Under the pieces are notes generated by a model, which had not been told where the DNA came from, did no database searches, and was given only the letters and a program-made list of their open reading frames with translations. A stretch of 64,000 nucleotides of DNA from Pseudomonadota bacterium (GTDB lineage Bacteria > Pseudomonadota > Gammaproteobacteria > Pseudomonadales > Oceanobacteraceae). Numbering within the stretch: the stretch's first letter is position 1; each line of letters begins with the position of its first letter. Both the position numbers and the translations under genes were made by a program. This document shows positions 51,632-60,674 of the stretch, piece by piece. The DNA lies in assembly GCA_030145845.1 (NCBI GenBank), contig JAIXHJ010000001.1:496001-560000 (forward strand), written 5' to 3'.

Positions 51632-52282
51632 TTGATTAAAGTGCTGGTTGTCGATGACCACGAGCTGGTTCGCTCGGGTATCTCCCGTCTGCTGACAGAC
51701 ACCAAGGGAATTGAAGTGATCGGTGAGGCAGCAAGTGGAGAAGACGCTGTACAGTTCGCCAGAGAGCATGAGCCGGATGTCATCCTGATGGATATCCGCA
51801 TGCCGGGGATCGGCGGACTGGAGGCGACGCGTAAGGTTCTGCGTCAGAACCCGGAAATTCATGTTATCGCAGTCACCGCCTGCGACGACAATCCGTATGC
51901 TGCCCGTCTGTTACAGGCCGGTGCGTCCGGTTACATCACCAAGGGTGCGGACACCGATGAAATGGTGCGTGCCATCATGAAGGTGAAAAGCGGTCAGAAA
52001 TACATCAGCTCAGAAATTGCCCAGCGCATGGCGCTCAAGCCATTTCAGCAGGATCAGGCATCACCGTTTGATGGTCTGTCGGAGCGTGAAATGCAGATTG
52101 CGCTGATGATTGTTGGCTGTCAGAAGGTGGCGGCGATCAGTGAAAAGCTGTTTCTGAGCCCGAAAACCGTCAACAGTTACCGCTACCGCATTTTTGAGAA
52201 ACTCGGTATCGACAGTGATGTTGAGCTGACGCACATGGCGGTACGCTACGGGCTGGTAGACCCTGCAGCGACGGCCGGATGA
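51632..52282 (+). CDS. gacA: Response regulator GacA/UvrY
   Basis: The 216-residue NarL/FixJ-family regulator has an N-terminal receiver with Asp8/Asp9 and phospho-acceptor Asp54 in ILMDIRMPGIGGLEATRK. The C-terminal LuxR-type HTH is LSEREMQIALMIVGCQKVAAISEKLFLSPKTVNSYRYRIFEKLGI. It is the output of the GacS/BarA kinase and drives Rsm/Csr small RNAs. I chose TTG at 51632 (GGGGTG upstream), which gives MIKVLVVDDH and aligns with Pseudomonas GacA, itself read from TTG. Overlaps uvrC by 4 nt, as in most relatives. Confidence 0.95.
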   Translation: MIKVLVVDDHELVRSGISRLLTDTKGIEVIGEAASGEDAVQFAREHEPDVILMDIRMPGIGGLEATRKVLRQNPEIHVIAVTACDDNPYAARLLQAGASGYITKGADTDEMVRAIMKVKSGQKYISSEIAQRMALKPFQQDQASPFDGLSEREMQIALMIVGCQKVAAISEKLFLSPKTVNSYRYRIFEKLGIDSDVELTHMAVRYGLVDPAATAG

Positions 52283-54099
52283 CCCAGTTTGATATCCCTG
52301 CATTTCTGTCCACCCTGACCCAGCGGGCCGGGGTTTACCGCATGTTCGCCAATGACGGCGAGCTGCTGTATGTGGGTAAGGCGAAAAATCTCAGAAACCG
52401 CGTATCCAGTTATTTCCGCGCCCGCGGACTGAACAGCAAAACCGTCGCCCTGGTGAACCGTATTCACCATATTGAAGTGACGGTGACCGCCAGCGAAGCT
52501 GAGGCTCTGCTGCTGGAGCAGACACTGATCAAGCAGCACCGGCCGCAGTACAACATCCTGCTCAAGGATGATAAGTCTTACCCTTATCTGCACCTGTCGG
52601 ATCATCCGTATCCTTTGCTCGCCTACCGGCGCGGGAAACGGCGCAAAAGCGGCCGTTATTTCGGCCCGTACCCCAATGCCACCGCCGTCCGCGAAGCGCT
52701 GAATTATCTGCAGCGCCTGTTTCTGCTGCGTAACTGTGAAGACAGCTACTTCAACAACCGCAGCCGCCCCTGTCTGCAGTATGAGATCCGCCGCTGCTCC
52801 GGCCCCTGTGTCGGTAAAATCAGTGAAGAGGCGTATCAGGACAGCGTCCGTCAGGCGATCCTGTTTCTGGAGGGTAAAGGGCAACAGCTGCTGAAAGAAT
52901 TACAGCAGAATATGATCAATGCATCGCAAGCCCTTGAATTTGAAAAGGCTGCGGACCTGAGGGACCAGATCGATCTGTTGCGGCAGGTGCAGGAGAAACA
53001 GTTTGTCGACTCCGGTCAGGGGGATGCTGATGTCTGGGCGCTGACGGACTGGCAGAACGTACTCTGCATCCATCGGCTGGTGTTCCGTCAGGGACGACTG
53101 GTGGGCAGTAAGAGTTATTATCCGGACAACCGCTCCGGTGAAGCGGAGGCCGATCTGCTGATCAGCTACATGGCGCAGTTTTATCTTTCCGGTCATGCGC
53201 AGGAAGGGCTGCCACGGGAAATTATTGCCGATACCGGTGAGGAGTCACTGGAAGCGCTGCTGGAAGCGATCCGTATCAGTCAGGCGAAACGGGTGACGCA
53301 CTCCCGTGGTCAGCGCGGCCAGAACCGCAAATGGCTGCATATGGCGCAGGAGAACGCACGCACCGGTGCACAGAACTGGGTTTCCGGGCAGCAGAACAAT
53401 CAGCGCAAACTGGAACTGGTAGCCGACCTGCTGGGACTGGATGAGGTACCAGGACGAATTGAGTGTTTCGATATCAGTCATTCACTGGGCGAAGCAACCT
53501 ATGCATCCTGCGTGGTGTTCGGTGCACCAGGGCTGATGAAAGACAGATACCGCCGTTTTTCCATCCGTGGGGTGACCGGCGGGGATGACTACGCGGCACT
53601 GGAGCAGGCAGTACGCCGTCACTTTACCCGGCTGCAGGAACAGAATGATCTGCCCGGACTGTTGCTGATCGATGGTGGCAAAGGCCAGATCAGCCGTATC
53701 CGTACGCTGTTGGATGAGATGAATATCCACTCTGTTGCCTTATTTGGTATTTCCAAAGGGGAAACACGTAAATCCGGTTGGGAATTCCTGTGGGAAGCCG
53801 GTGCAACAGCCCCTATAATGCCCGACGCTCACGACGAAGGCTTCCGCCTGCTGCAGTGGGTGCGGGACGAGGCGCACCGTTTTGCCATCACCGGACACCG
53901 CAAGGCGCGGGCGAAATCCCGCAGTCAGAGTGGCATCGAAAGTCTGGCCGGGGTCGGACCGAAACGGCGGCGCGAACTGCTGCTGCATTTCGGCAGTCTG
54001 AAAAACATGCGTGGTGCGCCGAAAGAAGAGCTGGAAAAAGTACCAGGTATCAGTAAAAAACTCGCCGAACAGATTTTTATCCAGCTACACGGCGAGTAG
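52279..54099 (+). CDS. uvrC: Excinuclease ABC subunit C
   Basis: The 606-residue nuclease has an N-terminal GIY-YIG domain (GVYRMFANDGELLYVGKAKNLRNRVSSYF) for the 3' incision. A Cys-rich segment RPCLQYEIRRCSGPCVGKIS follows, then a UVR motif near residues 205-240 that binds UvrB. The RNase H-like 5' nuclease has IECFDISHSLGEATYASCVVF and LLIDGGKGQIS. Two terminal helix-hairpin-helix motifs (GVGPKRRRELLLHFGSLKNM) complete it. Full length for the family. Part of the conserved gacA-uvrC-pgsA operon. Confidence 0.96.
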   Translation: MTQFDIPAFLSTLTQRAGVYRMFANDGELLYVGKAKNLRNRVSSYFRARGLNSKTVALVNRIHHIEVTVTASEAEALLLEQTLIKQHRPQYNILLKDDKSYPYLHLSDHPYPLLAYRRGKRRKSGRYFGPYPNATAVREALNYLQRLFLLRNCEDSYFNNRSRPCLQYEIRRCSGPCVGKISEEAYQDSVRQAILFLEGKGQQLLKELQQNMINASQALEFEKAADLRDQIDLLRQVQEKQFVDSGQGDADVWALTDWQNVLCIHRLVFRQGRLVGSKSYYPDNRSGEAEADLLISYMAQFYLSGHAQEGLPREIIADTGEESLEALLEAIRISQAKRVTHSRGQRGQNRKWLHMAQENARTGAQNWVSGQQNNQRKLELVADLLGLDEVPGRIECFDISHSLGEATYASCVVFGAPGLMKDRYRRFSIRGVTGGDDYAALEQAVRRHFTRLQEQNDLPGLLLIDGGKGQISRIRTLLDEMNIHSVALFGISKGETRKSGWEFLWEAGATAPIMPDAHDEGFRLLQWVRDEAHRFAITGHRKARAKSRSQSGIESLAGVGPKRRRELLLHFGSLKNMRGAPKEELEKVPGISKKLAEQIFIQLHGE

Positions 54100-54115
54100 A
54101 GGAGTACAAGCTGTT

Positions 54116-54664
54116 ATGAATCTGCCCAACATTCTGACTCTGAGCCGGATCGTGATGATCCCGCTGATGGTGATCAGCTTTTACTGGTTCGGGGATAAGG
54201 GCAAGGTCGTGGCCGCGGTACTGTTTGCCCTGGCTGCGGTAACCGACTGGTTTGATGGCTATCTGGCACGGCGGCTGAATCAGACCACGCCACTGGGCGC
54301 CTTCCTTGATCCGGTGGCCGACAAACTGATTGTGGCCGTGGCGCTGGTGCTGCTGGTTGAACATTTTGCCACCATCTGGCTGACGGTGCCGGCGGCTATC
54401 ATTGTGGGCCGGGAGATTGTTATTTCTGCACTGCGCGAATGGATGGCCGAACTGGGTAAACGCGCCAATATTGCCGTGAACTACATCGGCAAGGTGAAAA
54501 CCGCTGCACAGATGGGCTCCATTACCGTGTTGCTTGGCGGCGGTGATTTTCCCTGGCTGGTCGATCTGGGTTATATCGCACTCTACGCGGCGGCAGTGCT
54601 GACCCTGTGGTCGATGACGGTCTACCTGAAAGCGGCCTGGCCGGAGCTGCGTCAGAAGTCCTGA
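54116..54664 (+). CDS. pgsA: CDP-diacylglycerol-glycerol-3-phosphate 3-phosphatidyltransferase
   Basis: The 182-residue inner-membrane enzyme makes phosphatidylglycerol phosphate. The CDP-alcohol phosphotransferase motif is complete: Asp44, Asp47-Gly48, Ala51-Arg52, Gly61, Asp65 and Asp69 in DWFDGYLARRLNQTTPLGAFLDPVADK. About five TM segments. I chose the ATG at 54116, matching the usual MNLPNILTLSRI start; GGAG lies 11 nt upstream. Last protein gene before the tRNA cluster, the order also found in E. coli. Confidence 0.95.
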   Translation: MNLPNILTLSRIVMIPLMVISFYWFGDKGKVVAAVLFALAAVTDWFDGYLARRLNQTTPLGAFLDPVADKLIVAVALVLLVEHFATIWLTVPAAIIVGREIVISALREWMAELGKRANIAVNYIGKVKTAAQMGSITVLLGGGDFPWLVDLGYIALYAAAVLTLWSMTVYLKAAWPELRQKS

Positions 54665-54727
54665 GCCGCAGCGCCGGGACAGTTTCTGTACTGTCCCCCT
54701 AAGTACTTAATATGTAAGAAAAAAAGC

Positions 54728-54755
54728 TTGACTCCTGCGCTGCTCTGTATAGAAT
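54728..54755 (+). promoter_or_regulatory. Sigma-70 promoter of tRNA-Gly/Cys/Leu cluster
   Basis: TTGACT (54728-54733), a 16-nt spacer and TAGAAT (54750-54755). It lies 15 nt before tRNA-Gly, a normal start distance, so the cluster need not depend on the pgsA transcript. Confidence 0.6.
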
Positions 54756-54769
54756 GCGCAGCACTCCAA

Positions 54770-54845
54770 GCGGGAATAGCTCAGTTGGTAGAGCACAACC
54801 TTGCCAAGGTTGGGGTCGCGAGTTCGAATCTCGTTTCCCGCTCCA
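54770..54845 (+). tRNA. tRNA-Gly (GCC)
   Basis: 76 nt with encoded CCA. Acceptor stem GCGGGAA/TTCCCGC, discriminator T. Anticodon loop TTGCCAA gives GCC. T-loop GAGTTCGAATCTC. Confidence 0.97.
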
Positions 54846-54888
54846 AATTCCAGCCTCTTCATTGAAGTGGCAAAATCTGCAAAGATAT

Positions 54889-54962
54889 GGCGCGATAGCA
54901 AAGCGGTTATGCACTGGATTGCAAATCCACGTAGGCCGGTTCGACTCCGGCTCGCGCCTCCA
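54889..54962 (+). tRNA. tRNA-Cys (GCA)
   Basis: 74 nt with encoded CCA. Acceptor stem GGCGCGA/TCGCGCC, discriminator T. Anticodon loop ATTGCAAAT contains GCA. T-loop CGGTTCGACTCCG. Confidence 0.97.
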
Positions 54963-55001
54963 TATTTCGGTGACCCACATTCGCCGAGACTGAGGCAAGA
55001 T

Positions 55002-55087
55002 GCCCCGGTGGTGAAATTGGTAGACACAAGGGATTTAAAATCCCTCGGCCTATGGCTGTGCCGGTTCGATTCCGGCCCGGGGCACCA
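55002..55087 (+). tRNA. tRNA-Leu (UAA)
   Basis: An 86-nt class II tRNA with encoded CCA. Acceptor stem GCCCCGG/CCGGGGC, discriminator A. Anticodon loop TTTAAAA gives TAA, and a long variable arm is present. Third member of the Gly-Cys-Leu cluster. Confidence 0.97.
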
Positions 55088-55175
55088 TTCTTACCCTCCT
55101 TATTTCTTTTCCGACTGATAAATTCCGCCACTGAAGCGTTAGTATTAGCGACAATCATTCAGCTGAGAGAAACCG

Positions 55176-56054
55176 ATGTTCAATTATATCGAACCCGTTT
55201 TCCGTCCACCGAGTGAAGCCCGCTCCCTGATTCTGCAGGTGACCAATGGCTGCTCGTGGAATAAATGTACTTTCTGCGATATGTATACTCAGCCGCAGAA
55301 AAAATTCCGTGCCCGTGATGAGCAGGATGTTCTGGATGAAATCCGCCAGGCCGCTGCGCTGGGGCCGCGTTTTGAAAAAGTCTTTCTGGCTGATGGCGAT
55401 GCCATGGTGCTGCCGGTACGGCGGCTGATGAATATCCTGCAGGCAATCCGCGAGCATCTGCCCTGGGTAAAACGCGTTGGTGCTTATTGTCTGCCCCGCA
55501 ATCTGCGTAAAAAGACGGCAGCTGAGCTGGCGGAAATGCAGGCGCTGGGGTTGGGTATTCTGTATGTCGGCGCTGAAAGCGGTGATGATCAGGTGCTGGA
55601 GTTTATCCGCAAAGGTGAAACCTGGCAGTCGACACTGGAAGCGCTGCAGAAAATCAAACAGGCCGGCATAAAATCGTCGGTAATGATTCTGAACGGCATG
55701 GGCGGGGTGGAATACAGTGATCAGCATGCGCGTCATTCCGCGTCTCTGATGAATGCAGCGCAGCCGGAATTCCTGTCGACTCTGGTGGTCAGCTATCCGC
55801 TTGGCGATCAGCGCGTGGTTGATGGTTTTAACGGCCACTACCGGTTGCCGGATCAGATGCAGTTGTTTGCAGAGTTGCGTACCCTGATCGAAAATCTGGA
55901 ACTCAGTAATACCGTATTCCGCAGTGATCATGCGTCGAATTACCTGCCGCTGAAAGGCACGCTGGGCAAGGATAAATCCGCTTTGCTGGCGAAGCTGGAT
56001 ATGGCTCTGGAAGGGCGTATTGCCCTGCGTCAGGAGTGGCAGCGTGGCCTGTAA
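55176..56054 (+). CDS. Radical SAM protein with CX4CX2C cluster motif
   Basis: The 292-residue radical SAM enzyme has cluster cysteines at residues 26, 31 and 34 (NGCSWNKCTFCDMY). These are spaced CX4CX2C rather than the usual CX3CX2C. A GE-like segment DGDAMVLP, GILYVGAESGDDQVL and a typical TIM-barrel core follow. It has no extra C-terminal iron-sulfur or B12 domain. The Lys/Arg-rich FRARDEQDVLDEI is common in the COG1032-like group. The reaction is unknown. It is 12 nt from, and presumably co-transcribed with, a DUF1285 gene. Confidence 0.85.
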   Translation: MFNYIEPVFRPPSEARSLILQVTNGCSWNKCTFCDMYTQPQKKFRARDEQDVLDEIRQAAALGPRFEKVFLADGDAMVLPVRRLMNILQAIREHLPWVKRVGAYCLPRNLRKKTAAELAEMQALGLGILYVGAESGDDQVLEFIRKGETWQSTLEALQKIKQAGIKSSVMILNGMGGVEYSDQHARHSASLMNAAQPEFLSTLVVSYPLGDQRVVDGFNGHYRLPDQMQLFAELRTLIENLELSNTVFRSDHASNYLPLKGTLGKDKSALLAKLDMALEGRIALRQEWQRGL

Positions 56055-56066
56055 GCGGAGGGAGGA

Positions 56067-56588
56067 ATGATGCCGTTATCGGATCTGGAAAAACAGGTTG
56101 GGCTGGATGCGCCGGCCGGACATCCGCCGGTGGAGCGGTGGAATCCACCCTTGTCCGGTGATATGGATATGCTGATCCGTAAGGACGGTGTGTGGCTGCA
56201 TGAAGGGGAACCGGTTAAACGGGAAAAACTGGTGCGACTGTTTGCCAGTATCCTCAAGCGCGAAGGCGATGATTATTTTCTGGTGACGCCGGTGGAGAAA
56301 TGGCGCATACAGGTTGAAGACCGGCCGCTGCTGGTTAATCTGATTGATGCAACCGGGCAGGGAATTCAGGTGGTCACCAACGGTGGTGACTCACTGCTGT
56401 TGGGGCAGGCGCATCCGCTGGTCATGAGCCCGCTGGATGGTGTTCAGGTGCCGGAAGTGCGGGTGCGCAATAATTTGTGGGCGCGGTTTTCGCGTAATGC
56501 CTTTTACCAGTTATCTGAACTGGCGCAGGTGGATGATGACGGGCAGATAACCGTGGCCAGTGGTGGCGAGGTATTTGTGCTGGGCTGA
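56067..56588 (+). CDS. DUF1285 family protein
   Basis: The 173-residue soluble protein has the DUF1285 pattern. HPPVERWNPPLSGDMDMLIRKDGVWLHEGEPVKREKLVRLFASILKREGDDYFLVTPVEKWRIQVEDRPLL makes the first half; VPEVRVRNNLWARFSRNAFYQL is near the end. The family has a two-lobed beta-rich fold and unknown function. A GGAGGGAGG site precedes the ATG pair. Its coupling with the radical SAM gene is the main clue, but I cannot infer a reaction. Confidence 0.85.
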   Translation: MMPLSDLEKQVGLDAPAGHPPVERWNPPLSGDMDMLIRKDGVWLHEGEPVKREKLVRLFASILKREGDDYFLVTPVEKWRIQVEDRPLLVNLIDATGQGIQVVTNGGDSLLLGQAHPLVMSPLDGVQVPEVRVRNNLWARFSRNAFYQLSELAQVDDDGQITVASGGEVFVLG

Positions 56589-56631
56589 GCTCTGCAGAAT
56601 ATCTGCTGTGTTGTGCAGATTGAGTATAAAA

Positions 56632-56656
56632 AAGGGAGCCAGTGGCTCCCTTTTTT
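56632..56656. terminator. Bidirectional terminator between DUF1285 gene and ETF-QO
   Basis: AAGGGAGCC and GGCTCCCTT pair around AGT, with A-rich and T-rich flanks. It ends both convergent transcripts. Confidence 0.9.
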
Positions 56657-56671
56657 ATGCTGTAACCAGTG

Positions 56672-58312
56672 TTACATATTCGGATAGTTCGGACCGCCGG
56701 CACCTTCCGGTGTCACCCAGGTGATGTTCTGGGACGGGTCTTTGATATCACAGGTTTTGCAGTGTACGCAGTTCTGCGAGTTGATCTGGAAACGTTTGCC
56801 GTTTTCATCTTCAACGATTTCATACACACCGGCAGGGCAGTAGCGCTGCGCCGGTTCATCCCACTTCGGCAGGTTTACTGACAGCGGAATGGAAGCATCT
56901 TTCAGCTTCAGGTGGCATGGCTGATCTTCAGCATGGTTTACGTTACCGATAAAGACGGAATCCAGCTTGGCGAAGCTGAGTTTGCCATCCGGTTTCGGGT
57001 AGTCGATTTTCGGACATTCTGCCGCTGGCTTCAGGGTGGCGTAATCCGGCGTGGTGTCGTGCAGGGTGACCGGAATCGGGAAGATATTCTGGTCGATAAA
57101 GTTGAATGCACCGCCACCGAAGGTGCCGAATTTGTGCATCGCCGGGCCGAAGTTACGGCTGCGGTGCAGTTCTTTCCATGCCCAGGAAGCTTCAAAGGCA
57201 GAAGTGAATTCTGTTACTTCATCATTGGCACGGCCGCCCTGAATGGCCTTGAACAGCTCTTCTGCAGCGACCAGACCGCTCTTCATGGCGGTGTGGGTGC
57301 CTTTGATTTTGGCGAAGTTCAGGGTGCCGGCATCACAGCCAACCACCAGGCCGCCCGGGAAGGTCATTTTCGGCAGGCAGTTCAGACCACCTTTGGTGAT
57401 GGCGCGGGCGCCATAGGATACGCGCTTGCCACCGTCCAGATATTGTTTGACCACCGGGTGGTGCTTCATGCGCTGAAATTCGTCAAACGGGCTGACGTGC
57501 GGGTTGCTGTATGACAGGTCAGTAATCAGACCAACCACAACCTGATTGTTTTCTGCATGATAAAGAAAGAAGCCACCGGAGGAGCCGGATTCGCTCAGCG
57601 GCCAGCCGGCACCGTGCAGCACCAGACCTTCTTCGTGTTTGGCCGGATCGATATCCCACAGTTCTTTGATGCCCACGCCGTAGTGCTGCGGATCTTTGCC
57701 TTCATCCAGTTTGTATTCAGCAATCAGCTGTTTGCCCAGATGGCCGCGGCAGCCTTCAGCGAACACTGTGTACTTGGCGCGCAGTTCCATGCCTGGCATG
57801 TAACTGTCTTTCTGGCTGCCATCAGCAGCCACGCCCATGTCGCCGGTGATGATGCCTTTAATAACACCATCTTCGAGAATGTATTCAGCAGCAGAGAAGC
57901 CGGGGTAAATTTCAACGCCCAGGGCTTCAGCCTGTTCGCCCAGCCAGCGGCAGACGTTACCCAGTGACACAATGTAGTTGCCATCGTTGTGCATCGGCTT
58001 GGGGATGGCCCAGTGCGGGGTCTTGATGGATTTCTCATCGCTGGTGAGGAAGTAGACTTCATCGCCTTTGACCGGCGTGTTCAGTGGCGCGCCCATCTCT
58101 TTCCAGTTAGGAAATAACTCTGCCAGTGCGCGGTCTTCGATAACCGCACCGGAAAGAATATGTGCACCGACTTCAGAACCTTTTTCGACCAGGCATACGG
58201 ACAGTTCGGTACCGGCTTCTTCTGCCAGCTGCTTCATACGACACGCCGCTGACAGGCCGGCAGGGCCGCCGCCAACGATGACTACGTCATATTCCATTAC
58301 ATCACGTTGCAT
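56672..58312 (-). CDS. Electron transfer flavoprotein-ubiquinone oxidoreductase
   Basis: The 546-residue membrane-associated flavoprotein passes electrons from ETF to ubiquinone. It has an N-terminal FAD-binding GGGPAGLSAAC and EKGSEVGAHILSGAVI, a central quinone/FAD region with FPGGLVVGCDAGTLNFAKIKGTHTAM, and a C-terminal ferredoxin-like [4Fe-4S] site. Cluster cysteines lie in RYCPAGVYE and NCVHCKTCDIKDP. I chose the ATG at 58312 because GAGGAG lies 6 nt upstream. It is divergent from etfBA across a 558-nt gap, so the three genes of fatty-acid and amino-acid dehydrogenation share one control region. Confidence 0.95.
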   Translation of the reverse strand: MQRDVMEYDVVIVGGGPAGLSAACRMKQLAEEAGTELSVCLVEKGSEVGAHILSGAVIEDRALAELFPNWKEMGAPLNTPVKGDEVYFLTSDEKSIKTPHWAIPKPMHNDGNYIVSLGNVCRWLGEQAEALGVEIYPGFSAAEYILEDGVIKGIITGDMGVAADGSQKDSYMPGMELRAKYTVFAEGCRGHLGKQLIAEYKLDEGKDPQHYGVGIKELWDIDPAKHEEGLVLHGAGWPLSESGSSGGFFLYHAENNQVVVGLITDLSYSNPHVSPFDEFQRMKHHPVVKQYLDGGKRVSYGARAITKGGLNCLPKMTFPGGLVVGCDAGTLNFAKIKGTHTAMKSGLVAAEELFKAIQGGRANDEVTEFTSAFEASWAWKELHRSRNFGPAMHKFGTFGGGAFNFIDQNIFPIPVTLHDTTPDYATLKPAAECPKIDYPKPDGKLSFAKLDSVFIGNVNHAEDQPCHLKLKDASIPLSVNLPKWDEPAQRYCPAGVYEIVEDENGKRFQINSQNCVHCKTCDIKDPSQNITWVTPEGAGGPNYPNM

Positions 58313-58432
58313 ATTTATCTCCTCACTAATAGGATGTGAGCTGTTATTTCGCGGTGTTTGCAGCTCTCTTCCGGCACGGCAGATCTGGCCGTTCACAAGA
58401 AAAATTCAAACAACCGTATGAATTTATCCCGC

Positions 58433-58460
58433 ATTATACGTCCAACATGCCCTCTGGCAA
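58433..58460 (-). promoter_or_regulatory. Near-consensus sigma-70 promoter of ETF-QO
   Basis: Read on the minus strand: TTGCCA, a 16-nt spacer and TATAAT (a perfect -10). It predicts a transcript start near 58426 and a leader of about 115 nt before the ETF-QO ATG. Confidence 0.7.
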
Positions 58461-58743
58461 CCGTAAATCGCTTTAAAAACCACAGCTTATACTGGATATA
58501 AGCGGCGGTGATAGGGTGATTGAACGGTATATTCCCGTGACTGTGAGCTGCTGTTGTCTGTCTGCCCGCTGTGCGCCCCGCCGCGGGCGCTGAAAAGTGT
58601 ACGATCTCAGTATCCATGCGGCGTGACCGGGGTTGGTCAGCTGCTCAGGCTGACGTCTTATGTCCGTCCGGCGGGGTAGCGGGCGGCGTCTGAATGCTGA
58701 TAAGACTGTAGCCGTCGCAGAATGCCGCCGGGTTGTTACAGTA
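58461..58743. other. Unassigned 283-nt stretch between divergent ETF promoters
   Basis: No frame with a start, ribosome binding site and plausible protein was found on either strand. It contains a few small inverted repeats (for example GTCAGC/GCTGAC near 58636-58654) but no T-run terminator. It is long for a simple divergent promoter region and may hold regulator sites. Confidence 0.4.
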
Positions 58744-58772
58744 TTGACGCTCAGGATAAAGACACCAATAAT
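58744..58772 (+). promoter_or_regulatory. Near-consensus sigma-70 promoter of etfBA
   Basis: TTGACG (58744-58749), a 17-nt spacer and AATAAT (58767-58772), each five of six consensus bases. It gives a leader of about 90 nt before etfB. Confidence 0.65.
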
Positions 58773-58870
58773 GTGGCCCGCTGGAAAGGGCCATCTCAAC
58801 GACTGTGTCATCCTGTCGGCGTGGTAAGTTACTGCCCTTTATTCACCCACTAAAGAAAAACGAGGAATCT

Positions 58871-59620
58871 ATGAAGGTTCTTGTCGCTGTTAAACGCGTT
58901 ATCGATTACAACGTAAAAGTTCGCGTTAAGTCAGATAATTCAGATGTCGATCTGACCAACGTCAAAATGGCTATGAACCCATTCTGCGAAATCGCAGTGG
59001 AAGAAGCCGTACGCCTGAAAGAGAAAGGTGTAGCGACCGAAGTTGTGGTTGTATCTATCGGTCCTAAAGTGGCTCAGGAACAGATCCGTACTGCTCTGGC
59101 TCTGGGTGCAGACCGCGGCATTCTGATTGAGACCGAAGAAAAACTGGAGTCTCTGACTGTCGCCAAACTGCTGAAGGCAGTGGTTGAAAAAGAACAGCCT
59201 CAGATCGTTCTGATGGGCAAACAGACCATCGACAGCGATAACAACCAGACTGGTCAGATGCTGGGTGCACTGACTGGCATGCCGCAGGGCACTTTTGCTT
59301 CTGAAGTGGTTGTTGACGGCGAAAAAGTGAACGTAACCCGTGAGATCGATGGTGGTCTGCGTACCGTTGCACTGAATCTGCCTGCGATCGTAACAACTGA
59401 CCTGCGTCTGAACGAGCCACGTTACGCTTCTCTGCCTAACATCATGAAAGCCAAGCGTAAGCCGCTGGATGTGACAACCCCGGCAGACCTGGGTGTGGAA
59501 ATGAAATCCACCCTGTCTCTGGTGAAAGTGACTCCGCCGGCTGAACGTTCTGCCGGTATCAAGGTTGCTGATGTGGCCGAGCTGGTCGACAAACTGAAAA
59601 ACGACGCCAAAGTGCTGTAA
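58871..59620 (+). CDS. etfB: Electron transfer flavoprotein subunit beta
   Basis: The 249-residue protein has the ETF-beta pattern [80 protein letters not shown] (AMP and ETF-beta signature) and [10 protein letters not shown]. With EtfA it collects electrons from acyl-CoA dehydrogenases. ATG at 58871 with GAGGAA upstream. etfA follows after 14 nt. Codon usage is more biased than in neighbours, typical of high expression. Confidence 0.96.
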   Translation: MKVLVAVKRVIDYNVKVRVKSDNSDVDLTNVKMAMNPFCEIAVEEAVRLKEKGVATEVVVVSIGPKVAQEQIRTALALGADRGILIETEEKLESLTVAKLLKAVVEKEQPQIVLMGKQTIDSDNNQTGQMLGALTGMPQGTFASEVVVDGEKVNVTREIDGGLRTVALNLPAIVTTDLRLNEPRYASLPNIMKAKRKPLDVTTPADLGVEMKSTLSLVKVTPPAERSAGIKVADVAELVDKLKNDAKVL

Positions 59621-59634
59621 GAGAGGATTGTGTA

Positions 59635-60564
59635 ATGGCTATTTTAGTAATCGCAGAGCACGATAACGCGACCCTGAAAGGCGCGACTCTGAATACTGTG
59701 ACTGCAGCATCCCAGATCGGTGGTGATGTTGAAGTTCTGGTTGCCGGCAGCAACTGTGGTGCCGTTGCGGAAGCAGCAGCCAAAGTGGCTGGTGTCAGCA
59801 AAGTTCTGGTGGCTGACAATGCCGCTTATGAATATCAGCTGGCCGAGAATATGGGCGAACTGGTTGCTGAGCTGGGTAAAAACTACAGCCACATCCTGGC
59901 TGCCGCGACCACCACGGGTAAGGATTTCCTGCCACGTGCCGCAGCACTGCTGGATGTGAACATGCTGTCTGAAGTTATCAAGGTTGAAGACGCTGAGACC
60001 TTTGCCCGTCCTATCTATGCCGGTAACGCGATTGCGACCGTTAAGTCTGCCGACAGCATCAAAGTGATGACTGTCCGTGGTACTGCATTCGATGCCGCAG
60101 CAGCTGAAGGTGGTTCTGCCGCTGTTGAAGCACTTGATGCGGTTAAAGATGCCGGTATCTCAGCCTTTGCTGGTGAAGAGCTGGCCAAGTCTGACCGTCC
60201 TGAGCTGACCGCCGCCAAGATTGTGATCTCCGGTGGTCGTGGCATGCAGAACGGCGACAACTTCGAAATGCTGTACAAAGTGGCTGACAAGCTGGGTGCA
60301 GCGGTTGGTGCATCCCGTGCCGCGGTTGACGCTGGTTTCGTACCGAACGATATGCAGGTTGGTCAGACCGGTAAAATCGTTGCGCCTGAGCTGTATGTTG
60401 CCGTTGGTATTTCCGGCGCCATTCAGCACCTGGCTGGTATGAAGGACTCCAAAGTCATTGTTGCCATCAACAAAGACGAAGAAGCTCCTATCTTCCAGGT
60501 GGCGGACTACGGACTGGTCGCAGACCTGTTCGATGCCGTTCCGGAACTGGAAAATGCCCTGTAA
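59635..60564 (+). CDS. etfA: Electron transfer flavoprotein subunit alpha
   Basis: The 309-residue protein has N-terminal domain I and the FAD-binding C-terminal domain: [86 protein letters not shown]. It binds FAD and docks on ETF-QO encoded across the divergent promoter region. Ends before a strong terminator. Confidence 0.96.
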   Translation: MAILVIAEHDNATLKGATLNTVTAASQIGGDVEVLVAGSNCGAVAEAAAKVAGVSKVLVADNAAYEYQLAENMGELVAELGKNYSHILAAATTTGKDFLPRAAALLDVNMLSEVIKVEDAETFARPIYAGNAIATVKSADSIKVMTVRGTAFDAAAAEGGSAAVEALDAVKDAGISAFAGEELAKSDRPELTAAKIVISGGRGMQNGDNFEMLYKVADKLGAAVGASRAAVDAGFVPNDMQVGQTGKIVAPELYVAVGISGAIQHLAGMKDSKVIVAINKDEEAPIFQVADYGLVADLFDAVPELENAL

Positions 60565-60580
60565 TATCAGTGGCTTAGAA

Positions 60581-60607
60581 AAACCCGGCTATGGCCGGGT
60601 TTTTTTA
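60581..60607 (+). terminator. Intrinsic terminator of etfBA
   Basis: ACCCGGC/GCCGGGT with loop TATG, preceded by A residues and followed by eight T. Confidence 0.9.
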
Positions 60608-60674
60608 TGTCATTGAGTTGTCATTTTTTCGTAATAAGGTAACGTACTTCTGTTTGATTATTACGAAAGGGTAG

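Noticed and set aside
54676..54697. GGGACAG/CTGTCCC hairpin after pgsA as a terminator
   Set aside because: The loop is 8 nt and no T-run follows, so it is not a convincing intrinsic terminator.
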